DNA of 64,000 nt. It comes from Burhinus oedicnemus. Lineage: Eukaryota; Chordata; Aves; Charadriiformes; Burhinidae. Under the pieces are notes generated by a model. That model did not search any database, had not been told where the DNA came from, and saw only the letters and a program-made list of their open reading frames with translations. The stretch spans positions 1,499,490-1,563,489 of the forward strand of contig VFFE01009197.1 of the NCBI GenBank assembly GCA_008921705.1, given 5' to 3'. Numbering within the stretch: the stretch's first letter is position 1; every line of letters begins with the position of its first letter. The translations under genes and the position numbers were made by a program. Positions 24,058 to 36,900 of this stretch are shown piece by piece.

Positions 24058-24520
24058 CAGCAGGACCAGAGGAGGCCACGAAGATGATCCGAGGGCTGGA
24101 GCACCTCTGCTGTGAGGACAGGCTGAGAGAGTTGGGGTTGTTCAGCCTGGAGAAGAGAAGGCTCCAGGGAGACCTTAGAGCAGCCTTCCAGTATCTGAAA
24201 GGGGCCTACAGGAAAGCTGGAGAGGGACTTTTTACAAGGGCATGTAGTGATAGGACGAGGGGTAGTGGCTTCGCACTGCAAGAGGGGAGATTTAGATTAG
24301 ATCTCAGGAAGAAATTCTTGACTGTGAGGGTGGTGAGGCACTGGAACAGGTTGCCCAGAGACGCGGTGGCTGCCCCATCCCTGGAGGTGTTCAAGGCCAG
24401 GTTGGATGGGGCTTTGAGCAACCTAGTCTAGTGGGTGGTGTCCCTGCCCATGGCAGGGGCATTGGAACTAGATGATCTTTAAGGTGCCTTCCAACCTAAA
24501 CCATTCTATGATTATGATTC
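24058..24520 (+). mobile_element. CR1 LINE, 5'-truncated (about 460 bp)
   Basis: The plus-strand copy begins at the C-terminal domain of ORF2, at the position of the shared one-base deletion (CCAGAGGAGGCCACGAAG), and ends in a CR1 tail (CCATTCTATGATTATGATTC). The downstream frame is open to its natural stop (24084-24431), covering the [16 protein letters not shown] and H-W-N-R-L-P-R blocks, with no internal stop. That suggests a fairly young or little-eroded copy. It lacks endonuclease and RT and is inactive. Confidence 0.95.
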
Positions 24521-27500
24521 TTTAAAACTAGGATTTTGGATCAATAGTCAATGTTCCTGCTTACGCTTTAAGCATGTGCTGGGCTCTGGATTATTTTTTA
24601 TTCCTTTTGACCCAGACAAAAGAAATTATACCGTTACTGGTGAAACAAAGAGAAAGGTAAAAAAATTTCTGGCAATGTATTGCATTATTTCTTTTAAGGT
24701 AGACCTTAAAGGATAAAAGGCTACTATATATATATATATATCTATATATATATATCTTATCTTATATGCTACAGTACTTTGTTTTACACAGAATATATTC
24801 CATGTACATATCTAAGTTATATCAGTGATGTCATAAATGTCATGCAACTTTCTCCAAGATTCTCCTCTCATCTCTGGCTGGTTTCCAATATTTTATTTTG
24901 AGTAGAACTAAATATTAACCCGCACATCCTATTGAAGTACAAGTTTGTCTTCTTCCTGACCCCAGGAACTTCATTCTTGGTAGGTAACATGGCAAAACAC
25001 ACCTTCTTTGAGATTGTTATATTCAATAGAAGCAGAAATTACTTTGATATTAGCAGTATTTACTGTAATTCCATTGCAAACAGAGGTCAGGAGGAACAGG
25101 TACCATCATAACAAACCTTTAACCAAAAACCAAATGCAAATACAAAACCTCCAGTACTTAAGACTTACAGGAGGCAGAAAAGCAAAGCGACTATTGAGAT
25201 CCTGAATGATTTTTGTTTAAATTTAAATGAAGTACTGCCATCACCCTCCATCTGTCAGTCCACATCCCTGAAAACTGGAGATCATGGAAAACATCTCCAT
25301 TCATTGTGCCAAAATGACTTATTACCTTTTGCTTCGCATACCCAAGAGACAGTCACCACTATCCTCCTATAAATACACCAAGCGGGAAAACGATAAAGCA
25401 ACAACTACCTTGGCTTCCAGTTGCCGAGTTGGTTGGCAATTTCGCAACAAAACATTCTTGGTGGGAGGCTGTTGGCTCAGAAAAACTGAAAGCCATTTAT
25501 AGGAATATCAGTTTTGAAGAGATCTTTGAGAAAAGCACAAGACAGAAAAGCCACTCAAATTGCGAATGTGAGAGGTTCCCATTCCCAATCAGCAAGTCTC
25601 GTTCATTTCGGTAAGAGTAGGGGCTTCAATCCCAGAAGCAGCCCAGCTTCAGAGGCAGAGCTCATTCAATGGCTTTTCTTCGCTCAAAAGATTTTAGCCA
25701 GTCTGGCTCACCCCAGCAGGAAACATCCAATTCTCTCCATTATTCCCCCCCTCTTAAAGTCATAATGAACGTGCCGAAAGTTTTATGTCGTCTGATGCTC
25801 TGTTTACACTTAAAGCTATACTTGGAAGTGAAACAGCACAATATAAAGCTGCTTCCAAAAGCAGCTTCAGGACCAGCTTTCGGTCTGACTCACGAAAGTA
25901 ATCATTTTTAAAAAAAAATAATGTTCATAACCATTAAGGCATATTATACAGTGATATACACAACTACCCCTGCAACAATTTCAAGCTTAGCAGATACTTT
26001 ATTTGGGCAATGAGTAGAGTTATGGCAACGTTCTATAAAAACAGATTATATAGAAAGTAGAAACAAGAGTTTTAAAGCTCTATTTGTCTAAGATCCATGT
26101 TCAGGATGCAAAATTTTGCTTTACATGGTGGGGCAGAAAAAAGCAGAACTGAAATTTTACTGTAAAACCCCCAAAGTGGACAGGATTTTATGATTTCACA
26201 GCCCCACACCCATCCATGCGGTAGTAAGCCAAATCGTACCTCCTCGCCTATCTAGAATTATCACTCTCATTAGAATATAAAGAGCTGGATAAAAGCCAAG
26301 GTTTATAACAGTGTGACAAGCTTCCACACTAAATAATCATACTCCATCTGAAATACATCTTCTTGCAAGCCACAAGACCTAATTTTTTATTTTTAACAGA
26401 TTCTAGCAGACCTACTACAGGTATGAATATACAGTAACCACATATTAAGGAGCATTCCAATTTCATTTTTGACAAAAGAAAGAGATTGAACCAAATCTTT
26501 ACAAACCAATACTAGAATCAATGCATTCGATTAAGCCTTGCTTTGAGCACAGAACTTGCCTGAAGAAAGCTACACCTGTGACAGGTTGTCCTTCTGTAGT
26601 AGATGAAGTCTTTCAGCATTTGTAATTCAGATGAACAGATAACCTTCAAGGGAAAAAGCTTCAGGGAGAATTCATTAATGGCTATATAAACGCTACTACT
26701 TATATCACGAGTAGGCATTAGCGTGTTTCAGTATAAAGTTTCTATGGGTATATGTTCTGAGCAGCAATTCAAAACAAGGTGGATGTTGCCAGGAAAACTT
26801 CTAGCCCCATCTAAAAGCTATTAGAGCTTTCCAGGATTTTTATTTTCATCTGCTGTGTCTGAATGATGTTCCATGCCCCTATGGATCACAACAGATGTGC
26901 AACGCTCTGTTGAGCAAAGAAACGCTCTTATTCCAGCAGTCTGAAAAGAGTGGCCTTGCTTGCTGCACATGGAATCGTCTGAGATACCCAAAGCCTCTCC
27001 GAGCTCAGAGGCGAACACAGTTGCCCTCATGCCCTTGCCCTTCTGCTAAGGAGTTCTAGATCAGCATCAGTGCATTGCCAGCAAGGTACGAAACAGTACG
27101 TCCAGAAATACAGACACATGGGGTGGAGGTCTTCCTTTCCAAAAAATGGGTTGGTTTGCTAGACTTTGTGTAGGAGACGGGGTCAGAAAAATTATACCAG
27201 GCTGAAGACTCTTAAAAGAAGTGATAAAATATTAAGTATAGTAAGAGCTGTCCAGTCAGTAGCATCTTAACAAGGTAAGTTTCAGGATGAGGAAAAATTA
27301 CTCGTTTCACCACTAATTATAGTCCTTTCAGCAAGATTCTGTTATTATGCATAACGGAATGAAGGAACGAGCACTCTGTGCAAAAACATGCTCTTGGGCC
27401 TGCCCATCACAGTAGTAACACAAAGAATAAATCAATTGCAGAAATACAATCGTGGCACTGCATTTTGATTTAATACTGAGATTCAAAAAAACCCACCGAA

Positions 27501-28592
27501 CTATCCTGCACAGTAGGAAAACCGCTACTTTCACGGATTATTTGAGAACAGTAATACCCTAATAGTCTTTTTGTTCTTTTCCAAATAAAATGAGAAAGTC
27601 CAACAGCCACCTTGAATATAGCACTTCCATTCGATTCAGCACCCTGCCTGGACAGGATCTCAAAAAACTTTCTACAGAACAAAAAGGTTCTTTCAGAAGG
27701 TTACATCTGACAAGTCACACATGATGCACATTAGGGTTAGGGACGGATAAGATGCTGCTAGTAATGAGCAATCTTTGGAAGGCGATGCGTGAAGGCAGAA
27801 TAAAGGTAAGCTCACAGATGTCAAAAGAAAAAACAGTGTAATATGAGCGTTCCTACTGCAATACCAATCAAGGTTTTTTCACTACTTCACTCTGAAGAGT
27901 TATGCTTATAAAATCAAGTCATCTGCATACTGAAAACAGGAAAAAGCATACTGAAGTCTTTCCTTGAAATGAAGAATAATAACAGAAAGAGACCCGCACA
28001 TCACTGATGTGGTTTTTTTACTTTTTTTTTTTTAAAGCTTAAACTGCCAGAAGTGTTCCAATGTCACAAACAAGCAAGTATTAGAATAGAAAGATGTGAA
28101 GTTTGCGTTTAGTGAACATAAAGCATTTGACCTAGTGACAGCAAACTTTACGACTGGCATATAACAAACAGCCTTCCCAGCTGGCACCACGTCTTTGTCT
28201 GCCATCATTACTTCACCTCCCAATTAATGACTAGACATATTGCCAGGGGAATTTCTTAATATGAGATGGGAGAAGTTGTTATAGCATCTCTGCATCCACC
28301 TCCTTCCACCCTAAAGCCAGTAGTGATTGAACAAGGGATGGATACCAGTAATTAGCACCACCCAAAAACCAGCACTAAAAGTAGAACTGCAACACCGTGG
28401 TGAGCAGCAATGCTCTGAAACCACTGAACACACCAGCAGGACTCCGGTGGCTTCTGGTGAAGTCCTTCCTCTCCGCTACTTTCTTAGGCTGGTCTCACCT
28501 GACCACAAAGCCAGCGCCTGGCTCAAAGGCTTCGTCCCAGAGAAAAAGTAGTTCAGCCTGAGGCTCAGAACTGTTCGCTGGACTGGTGCTGT
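24521..28592. other. Unique AT-rich DNA with a TA microsatellite
   Basis: No gene recognised. It includes the TA repeat at 24725-24755 and a T12 tract at 28022-28033. Two telomere-type hexamers (TTAGGGTTAGGG) at 27731-27742 are followed by a short open frame running into GTAAGC at 27809. The acceptor side there is poor. Open frames at 25.3-25.9 kb are unrecognised. Confidence 0.55.
24725..24755. repeat. TA dinucleotide microsatellite
   Basis: A TA run interrupted once by TC occupies about 31 bases. It is self-complementary and likely length-polymorphic. Confidence 0.85.
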
Positions 28593-29325
28593 ACTGGTTT
28601 AGGTTGGAAGCGACCTTAAAGATCACCTAGTTCCAATGCCCCTGCCATGGGCAAGGACACCTCCTGCTAGACCAGGTTGCTCAAAGCCCCATCCAACCTG
28701 ACCTTGAACACCTCCAGGGATGGGGCAGCCACAACTTCCCTGGGCAACCTGTTCCAGTGCCTCACCACCCTCACAGTCAAGAATTTCTTCATGAGATCTA
28801 ATCTAAATCTCCCCTCTTCCAGCTTGAAGCCATTACCCCTCGTCCTATCACTACATGCCCTTGTAAAAAGTCCCTCTCCAGCTTTCTTGTAGGCTCCCTT
28901 CAGATACTGGAAGCCTGCTCTAAGGTCTCCCTGGAGCCTTCTCTTCTCCAGGCTGAACAACCCCAACTCTCTCAGCCTGTCCTCACAGCAGGGGTGCTCC
29001 AGCCCTCGGATCATCTTCGTGGCCTCCTCTGGACCTGCTCTAACAGGTCCCTGTCCTTCTGATGTTGGGGGCCCCAGAGCTGGAGGCGGCACTGCGGCAG
29101 GCCTCACCAGAGCAGAGCAGAGGGGCAGAATCCCCTCCCTTGCCCTGCTGGCCATGCTGCTGGGGATGCAGCCCAGGATGTGGGGGGCTTTCTGGGCTGC
29201 CATTGTCGGCTCACATTGAGCTTCTCATCTGGCAACACCCTCAAGTTGTTCTCCCTCAGGGCTGATCTCCATCCATTCTTCACCCAGCCTGTATTTGTGC
29301 TTGGGATTGCCATACACATGTAACA
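28593..29325 (-). mobile_element. CR1 LINE, 5'-truncated (about 730 bp)
   Basis: The minus-strand copy is of the same subfamily and length class as the one at 9140-9912. Its terminal ATTCTATG tail is missing: the match starts on the plus strand at TGGTTTAGGTTGG, so the last dozen bases are lost. ORF2 C-terminal sequence is split between frames 29104-29334 and 28667-29203, with the shared deletion between them. Small deletions affect the D-L-G-V-L region. Confidence 0.95.
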
Positions 29326-30374
29326 CAAACCCATGGATATCCATGAGAAAAGACAGCAAAACCTGGTACTGCAAAGGCACAGCAGCTAACTAACGTAACA
29401 GCTGCTTCAATACCACAGAAATGATGGGCCCAGTAATCCCTGTGATGTTTTTACTGCGTACGTTTGGAAATGCAGCACTATCTCAACAGCAGTAGGTTCC
29501 TAATGTGCATCATCCCATGTTTCAGAAGCCTCTGGCTGTTACAGTAACTCCTTGAAGCATATGGAGAGCTTACAGATAGAGAAAGGGGACAGTTGTACCT
29601 CTTACAAAGAGGACCATGTCCATTGCGGAGTTCAAATTGGGAAACACATAAAGATAACCCAGCAATTCCTGCACACTCTGGCTTCCCTGAGCCCACAAAC
29701 CCAAACTGGTCATGCCAAAGAAGCAGCCGAAGTCACCGACTCAAAGCAGACTCAGACCTGAAATGACAGGAATCAGCATTAATCCATCTCCGCCCTGCAG
29801 GCTGTCGGGAAGGAGGCAGGGTTTTGGATGCACGTCCTGTTCATGAGAGGCTACCAGCCCCCAGCTTGTGCTGTCTGGGAGCTCTAGGGAGGCTGCGTCC
29901 CAACCAGCCCAGATTACACCTGGCTGGCAAGGAAGCTATTACTTCAATCAGGTTGGATGGTGTCTGTAATTAAGAGACTCCCACAGCCCAGACGGCCAAG
30001 CCAGTTTGAAAGGTAGCACAGGGTCAACATTCATGAGATATTTTGCTTTTTCCAGTTATAGGAGAACTGAGAGCTGTAACACTTCCCCTCAAGCATTTCA
30101 GATAGTCTTTACAACTGCTGCCTGAAATCCTTCAGACTAATACTGCTACCCCATTAACAAGCATGTCCAATACAGCCTTTTAAGTGAAACTAAAATAGGC
30201 GATGGAACAAAATTGCACTACAGTAAAATGCAAGTCATTCGCATAGTGGGTAGGTTTGAGGTCTGGCTCCCTCCACTTTTCGGTAGTGGGCTCACACACA
30301 CCCTGATAGGCTTCTACCGGGACCAGCAGTTGCTTAGGTCCACCTCCAGTTCTTCGACTGGGAAGTTAAAAAGC
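29326..30374. other. Unique DNA
   Basis: No gene or known repeat recognised. The stretch around 29770-30000 is somewhat richer in G and C than its surroundings and has no long open frame. Confidence 0.55.
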
Positions 30375-30445
30375 GTGTGTGTGTGTGTGGTGGAAGGGCG
30401 GGGTGGGGTGGCAGTGGGGGTTGTGGGTGGGGAGTGTGTGTGTGT
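30375..30445 (+). repeat. Compound GT/GGGG microsatellite
   Basis: Seven GT units (30375-30388) and six GT units (30434-30445) enclose a G-rich core. The array is purine/T only on the plus strand and is likely to vary in length. Confidence 0.85.
30396..30432 (+). other. G-quadruplex motif
   Basis: There are six runs of three to five G: 30396-30398, 30400-30403, 30405-30408, 30416-30420, 30425-30427 and 30429-30432. The loops are 1, 1, 7, 4 and 1 bases, which satisfies the usual G3+N1-7 rule more than once. It lies about 30 bases upstream of an exon-like segment. Folding is inferred. Confidence 0.8.
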
Positions 30446-30462
30446 CTGTCTTTCCACTGCAG

Positions 30463-30510
30463 TTAGTGAAAAATGTCATCACGGAACCGCCGCGAAAGGC
30501 ACACCTACAG
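30463..30510 (+). other. Exon-like segment (48 nt), candidate
   Basis: A strong acceptor-like tract (TGTCTGTCTTTCCACTGCAG) precedes and a good donor (ACAG/GTAGGTTC) follows a 48-base segment. Frame 1 is fully open, giving L-V-K-N-V-I-T-E-P-P-R-K-A-H-L-Q. A second frame is also open (S-E-K-C-H-H-G-T-A-A-K-G-T-P-T). The segment has four CpGs in a CpG-poor neighbourhood, as old coding sequence often does. Its length is divisible by three. I do not recognise the peptide. It is one of the best splice-site pairs in the window but remains unproven. Confidence 0.3.
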
Positions 30511-33126
30511 GTAGGTTCAGTGAAAGTCTCAGGAAAAACCTTTGCCCCTAAGCCAGAGGATGCTCTTACCCAAGAGATGAGTGTGAGCGTTCCAGAGATA
30601 TGTGTAACCCTGAAGCATTTTTTCAACATACAAGTTTCATTGCATATAACCAAAAATAAAAATGAGGGGTTTTTTGCACATTCTGCAGCAACACTGTAAA
30701 TTAAAATCTGATTAGTTGTGTCACTTTTCTACTCTTGCTCTTAACCAAAACTCAACACTTGGTAGAAGCAATTTTCCAAAATGCCCTTTCCAATTTCTAG
30801 TATCAGGAATTTCTATTTTGCACCATATCATCTGTATTATAATAAACAAAGAGTTTCTTGTAAGGATGAATTCTCCCCTTACTCCACGTCAGATGCGCAT
30901 CTTAAATCCCTCTGTGCTAGCAGCAGTAGGTGAACAATGCAGAACTGCACCTCTAATCACTAAACATCAGTTGTACTGCCTTATAGTTATACCAGTCCAG
31001 TACTTATATTAGGATGGTTCATTCTGTTACAGAAGAGAAACAACACAGAGGTATCAGTAAACACTGACATCCCCCTATTATTTGATGGAACTGTAGCTTG
31101 GAAGTGTATAAATGCATTTATATTGGCACTTTCAGTAGTGGCAGTTTATATTTTACTCGTTATATTCTTACTAGATGTACAGCTTTGCATTGTCTCTAGC
31201 AAGCAAGCAGCTCTTTTCCAACACAGTACATTGGTTTTTGTGTTATTACAGTGCGTCTAATGTCAAATTGAGGAGACGCCTTTCCATCAACATAATTAAA
31301 CCAAACCCATCACAAGATGCACAGCCTTCCAAGAAATTGCACGAGTTACAATGGTACCAACCTCATGCTAAGGCTCTTGGTCACTTTAAGACACAGGAAA
31401 AAAAGTATTCCAATGTTTTTAAATACCGGTTTCATGTTATGATGGATGTATAGAAAGCTTTCTGTATCCTTATTCTTAATGCTTCATACACTGCAGTTCT
31501 CTGGGCACCATTGCACTGCTCATGCATGCTGTGTATCTGTACCTTCAAAAGAAAGCCCACCCATAAATACATTTTCACTGCAGAAAAGCGGGAAGAGTTT
31601 ACATGCGATTTTCCATTACCAACAGGGAAAAGAGGAGTTTCAGTTGAAGTCCCAAACAGTATAAAGCTGAAAATTCACATCAGAACTATATACAAACTAA
31701 ATTTGGGCTGGTACTTAGACTAATGGATCTCATGGCAGATCACACGTGAAAGTACACCATCTCCCACATGAAACGGCAGCGTGACGATAATACAAGGGTA
31801 AGTGAATACGAGGGTAAACATATGAATCGCTAGCTGCAAGATCCAATGTAAGGTATGTAAGAAGCATTTTCAGGCACCATTTTGAAAGGAAAAAAAAAAA
31901 AAAAAAGACAGCAGGTGCCCAATTCCCATCGTACACCATAGCAACAAAGTAGGTAATTATTGGTTATGCTGCTGGAACTGCTCCTCTGTGACCAGCCCAG
32001 GGTACGTACTTGTCAACAGAGAATTACCAGGTTATGGCAATTCTCCCCAGGCACACCGGTATAACACAGCACAGTGAATTCTATTGTGCTCGGCAGGAAG
32101 CAGGTACAAGGAGAAAGAGTTCCGTATTAAAGCACAACATACGACTGACTGCTTGAAAAGGATCTAATTTGGTAGTTTACCAAATTGACTGGATATTAGA
32201 CCTACAACCACCAATTAACAATGTTTGCTGAAACAGCACACTCCTTCACAAAGAACATAACTAATCACATTCTTTTTGTTCTGTATTTTCTCCAACTCCT
32301 ATTAAAGAAAGTAACTTTGTTTTTAGCTATCTTAAGTAATTGAGATTATAATATTGCACATGCTCATGGTTGGGTTTTTTTAATTTACCTTTTTTTAATA
32401 CGTGCGGTCTTCGAGTGTCTGCCTTCATGCCCTCATACTTGTGGAGAAGACCTCTGTCCTAAGAAGCATCCTTCCATTCCAGCGCTTGGAATGCATTGCT
32501 CATGTGGCAGCGATTACCAAAGCCTCTTTAGTCCTTACGAAGGTACTACACACACACAGAGACACTTCTAGTAACCACGTTAAGAAAATCAATTCTAAGT
32601 GCAAGCCTGGACAGGAACATTGAAAACAGCCACTTCCTTAGATAGTAGATGCCATTTTTGTCTTTTAAAGCTAAACTGTGTCTTTTAATGCTAAAGCAGA
32701 CGTGTCCCTCAATCCCTGAGAAGCAGCAAATATTTATCTCCCATAGATAACTTGCTATACTCTATGACAGATACCATGGAAGCGCACTGGCATATGGTCT
32801 CCATGAAGAGCTTGTTATATCTATTCCTGGACTGTCTACAGCCACTACCGTCCAAGAAATGTCTGTTCCAAACTCTCAGCAATCTCCAATGAGAGATTTG
32901 TAAAAAGATCAGCTTGATTTCACTGCCCAGCCACCGCTCTGGTGCATATGCCACCAAGCTTCAGGCCAGCTGGCAGTTGGGCTGAATGTATCTTCTCCGC
33001 ACTCACCTTGTTCAGCTAGGACGCATTTTTTAGTAACCTAGGTTCTCTTTTCCCCTTAATGTCTGAAGATTGTTTGAAGCAATGGACAGGATACAGAGCC
33101 CCATGTGTTTTCACAACAAGCAACCC
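30511..33126. other. Unique AT-rich DNA
   Basis: No gene or known repeat recognised. An A17 tract lies at 31890-31906. Short plus-strand open frames at 30.7-31.7 kb are AT-rich and lack motifs. Confidence 0.55.
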
Positions 33127-33956
33127 CTTCCGCAGCCCGTGCCCTGTGCTTTACATCGAGGTTATAGATCCCATCTGTCCGCCCAGCGAGAGGCGGAGGA
33201 AGAGGCTTCCTCCAGCACACAAATAAAGACCCACCCTGGGCAGATGCTACATCATGCCACCACCTGGATAGCCCAGAACAGCCTTCTCTACTTGAATATT
33301 TAACAAAACCAGTTAAACACACATAAAAGTCGTCATGCAGATACAGCTACCTCGGGGCCCTTCTCACTACCTGGAGAGAAGTCGTTATCCTCCGCATACA
33401 ACTGTCCGTTGTCTCCTGGGGGAGGAGAGGGAGGTGCAGCTGCTTCTTTTCCAGGAACGCATCCATACAGCTGCGCCCAGACTGAAGCAGCAGCGGGCTA
33501 AGCACAAAGCAACGGAGATGTATTTTCACATTCCTGCCCAAAGCGTTTGCTGTCCACCCCTGGAAGGGGAAGCAGTTAAGCTGGAGGGCAAGTTAAAAAG
33601 CCCCCCTCTCTCACGTACCCCCCCGAGAAGCCTGGCACGTGTCACCAAAGTGCCACCATTCCCAGCCAGTTGTGCTCCTGGCAGCCAGGCTCATCCAGAA
33701 CGCAATCCCTTCACGTGCAGGACAGAGTAGGACAGAAAACGATCCGTGGAATAGAGAATACAGCCAAGCCGAACACGGGGGGAAGGGGCAAAGCTTTGTT
33801 TACAGAAGCGTTCTATTCTCTTTCCCTGCAGCAGGGTGCCGTGAGGGTTTCGGGAGATCGATGTCTCCAGCACAACACATTGCCGTGCTAAAAAGGCTCC
33901 GCAGTTTCCGCTTGCTTTGCGTGAAGTCCAGCACCACTACCTGTCTCTTGAGATGA
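33127..33956. other. CpG-richer, exon-like block
   Basis: By eye this stretch holds about three dozen CpGs in roughly 830 bases, far more than its neighbourhood, and is visibly GC-richer. It contains the 131-codon plus-strand frame 33335-33730 and another plus-strand frame reaching 33956 that follows a very good acceptor-like tract (TTCTCTTTCCCTGCAG, ending 33831). An AATAAA lies at 34081-34086 on the same strand. On the minus strand it contains the 45-nt exon-like segment at 33371-33415. It could be a weak CpG island, an alternative promoter or decayed exons. No product recognised. Confidence 0.35.
33371..33415 (-). other. Exon-like segment (45 nt), candidate
   Basis: On the minus strand a long pyrimidine tract (CACCTCCCTCTCCTCCCCCAG) precedes 45 bases that end CTCCAG/GTAGTGAG. 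Two frames are open, giving E-T-T-D-S-C-M-R-R-I-T-T-S-L-Q or D-N-G-Q-L-Y-A-E-D-N-D-F-S-P. The acceptor is excellent. The donor is weaker, lacking the usual G at intron position 5. Its length is divisible by three and it has four CpGs. The second frame would join in phase with one frame of the 20723-20752 segment, which is suggestive only. Confidence 0.28.
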
Positions 33957-36900
33957 AGCAATTAGAATCTGCAGTGAAGCCAATTTATGATCTAAGTAAG
34001 AATATTGCCAAAGAGCCATATGGAAGGGAAGTAAATATTTTGCCTCAATAAGCAGGGGGTGCTATTAAAGTCAGCATCAGAATAAAGACTTGAATCTGAA
34101 GAGATAACTGATTACAATATCTTGGGTTTATGATGTCTCAAAACCGTTTCACCTGTTTGTGTCGCGTGTGTCATTCCCCGCCCCGTTCAATTGTTTGTAA
34201 TTTGTGATTGCTTAGAAGAAAACAATTAATATTACAAAAATTGAAATGCTGTGTCTGTTTCAATGCTGTCTGGAAACCATCTCATTCTTATTACATTAAT
34301 CATTTCACAAATAAGCCCATTCCTCCCCCCTCCCCCGCAGCTGAAACTTTTCAAACCACTCACTCTTTCACCTCTGACCTGCAGGCTTGTCTATCCCTAC
34401 TACAGCTCAGGAACCCGCAACTTCCCAATCAAAACTCATTTAGATGTTTCTTTACAGTTTGGTTAATTGAGTGAGGTTTGTTTAATAGCTGAGGAAGTGA
34501 GAACGCAACTTAATCCCAGAAGTAATGAAGAACTGCATAGCAAGTTTCTAATATGTAACTGCACATCAGAAACCCCTCGGCAAGTTCAATGGTACTGTGA
34601 CCACCTTTGCTTTATGAGCAAGTGGAAGACAAACTTTTCTGCAGAAGTACAAAGAAGTATTAAGAAGCACTAGCATATGGTTTTCCTCTGTATTGAACAC
34701 GTCTACAGGAGGCATTATTCTACCTTAAATTAAGAGTGACCGTAAGCGGCAAGCTACTAGACAGGATTATTTCTGATTGCCTTTTCATTTACAGGTAAAG
34801 CCTTATGAAGAAAGAAAAATCTCTTTAAAATTCGAGTTTAACTATGGAGTGCAGCCTTTTATCTTACATTTAAAATAATGGTTAAGATGCAAGTATGGCT
34901 TTTCAACAGTCATGGCTCCAATTAAAATACTCCCTTACAGAGTTAAAAAGCCATTCCCCTTGCCTCTAATGGCAGCTAAAGGCTTTTCAGAATATGAAGA
35001 TATCTATAGCAGAACACTTTATCATCAATTTAGCCTCTAAATATACAATCATCAGTCATAAACATTTAGAAAATAATCAAATCAAGCTTCATCTTTCATT
35101 TGTATCAAGTATTTGTATTTTCCTTAATAAAATTACCTGTCTGCAGAGGTGTGTTGTCAAAACATATTTTAGATATACATGTGGATTAGTTAGAGTGAGC
35201 CACCAAGAAGCCTTCAACAAGAATGAGCAATTTTCAACACGTGGAATTTACATCTTTAATCCTCAGGCTTGGGAGGCCATTACATCTCTACACTTTCATA
35301 TAAGACAAGATCTCACTATGTTTTTTCTATAAGGAGAAAGAGCAAACAATAAAACTTATGGGGACATAGTTGATGTCAACCTTCCATCCCAGGAATTCCT
35401 TCAGTCATTGATCCAACAATAATTACAAATCAAAATCCAGCATCTGAAACCTCCCTGTGCAATTCAAACCAAAGGAACTTATGGATAAAATTTCCAGTGT
35501 AAACTACACTTAAGTCGTATTTCAAAAGAGGCATCTGCACATTAAATTCCACACACAGATTACCAGAAGTCTGAGTGATTCGTCATTAAAATGGCAAAGT
35601 TGTCTTTTAGAAAAATAAAATGGTTCTTTTAGAGCACAAACTAGATTTCCCACAAAGATGCATGAAAAGTATTAAAGCTGTAACATACTTAGCCTCTGGA
35701 TTAACCTCACAGCCCACACTGGCAGTATGTGGGGCGATGCCAAATACAAAGACAACCTGAAACATATGGAGACATAAAACTTGCTCCCAGTGGACTTGAC
35801 ATGGCTTCCACTGGGAAGAGACATGACACCACTCAAGACAGGAGCTGTTTTGACTTTCTTGGTCATTTTTGGTAGGTGTTTAAGTCCCAGTCATTCTTTG
35901 CTAACTAACCATGTTAGCTTGCCCCTGAAGTCAACCTGATTTCAGTGACCGCATGGGTATACCAATTGCAACCTGAGTTTTGCTGCCATTGATTGTTGTC
36001 GTTTATTGACATTCTTGCCTTTTCTCCTATTAAGACTAAATTAGAAAACCTGAAAAGATGAAGACAAAAATAAGTGTATATTCTAGTACTATAAATCATT
36101 AGACAGAAGGCATGAAGAATGGAATTTAAGTCTTAAACTTGTTCGATCTCATCTACTCAGTTAAATCTTTAGCAGCACTGCACTTTGTAACTATTAAGTC
36201 TTTGCATGCAGAAATTAAAAAAAATGCTCTACTATAGGAGAAAATCCCACAGATGGGATTCTTGGCTTCTTTTTAGATGTCCAGAGGGCCTCAGTTTCAA
36301 TTACCACGGCTGTACTTACAGCTAATGGTTTCCTTGCTATTAGTCAGATTCCATCTGTCCTACAACCTGCAGTGGTTATTGACTGAGCCATCCCCAATAT
36401 AAAATACCCTTCCTTAGATAATCTCAAGGTTACAGTTTCTTGAAATTATTTTGGCACTGAATGGAGCAACATAGCCTAGTTCTTATCTTCTGAAAATTGC
36501 CTTACAAGTTTTTTTGGTGTTTTTTTTGTTTGTTTGGTTGGTTTTGTTTCAGATTTTTTTTCTGTATTTCTTAAATTTATTTATTTTATATGGCTTGGTT
36601 TCTTTGTGGGTTGTTTTCCTTTCTTAAAATCAATCTCCCAAATGCAAGCTTCGGTGCGATTACAACTTTCAGGGAGAGTTTTAACAACTAATCCATTCAG
36701 CTTTTAGAAGCATTACTTCAAATACCTTCTTTATCGTCCATAATTATTACTCAAACACTCCCTGGGAGATCCCTGTACCTCAGCTTTACCTGGTTTTCCC
36801 CCAGTTCACTGTTCAGTATTTTCAATTGCCTCTTGACATTGATACATTCAGGTTTTTTGTCTTTAGACCAAAGCACTCTCCAACAGCTCACACTGACCTA

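Noticed and set aside
27731..27742. TTAGGGTTAGGG, two telomere-type repeats
   Set aside because: Only two units, with no array or degenerate flanking repeats. Chance or trivial.
27740..27808. Plus-strand open frame running into AAAG/GTAAGC, with clustered CpGs
   Set aside because: No acceptor with a pyrimidine tract upstream within the open frame.
28499..28580. Minus-strand open frame ending GTCAG/GTGAGACC beside a CR1
   Set aside because: No clear acceptor boundary. The frame is open on both strands, which points to composition rather than coding.
33335..33730. 131-codon plus-strand open frame
   Set aside because: No recognisable motif, and its length is plausible by chance in a GC-richer block. 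Mentioned only within the block entry.
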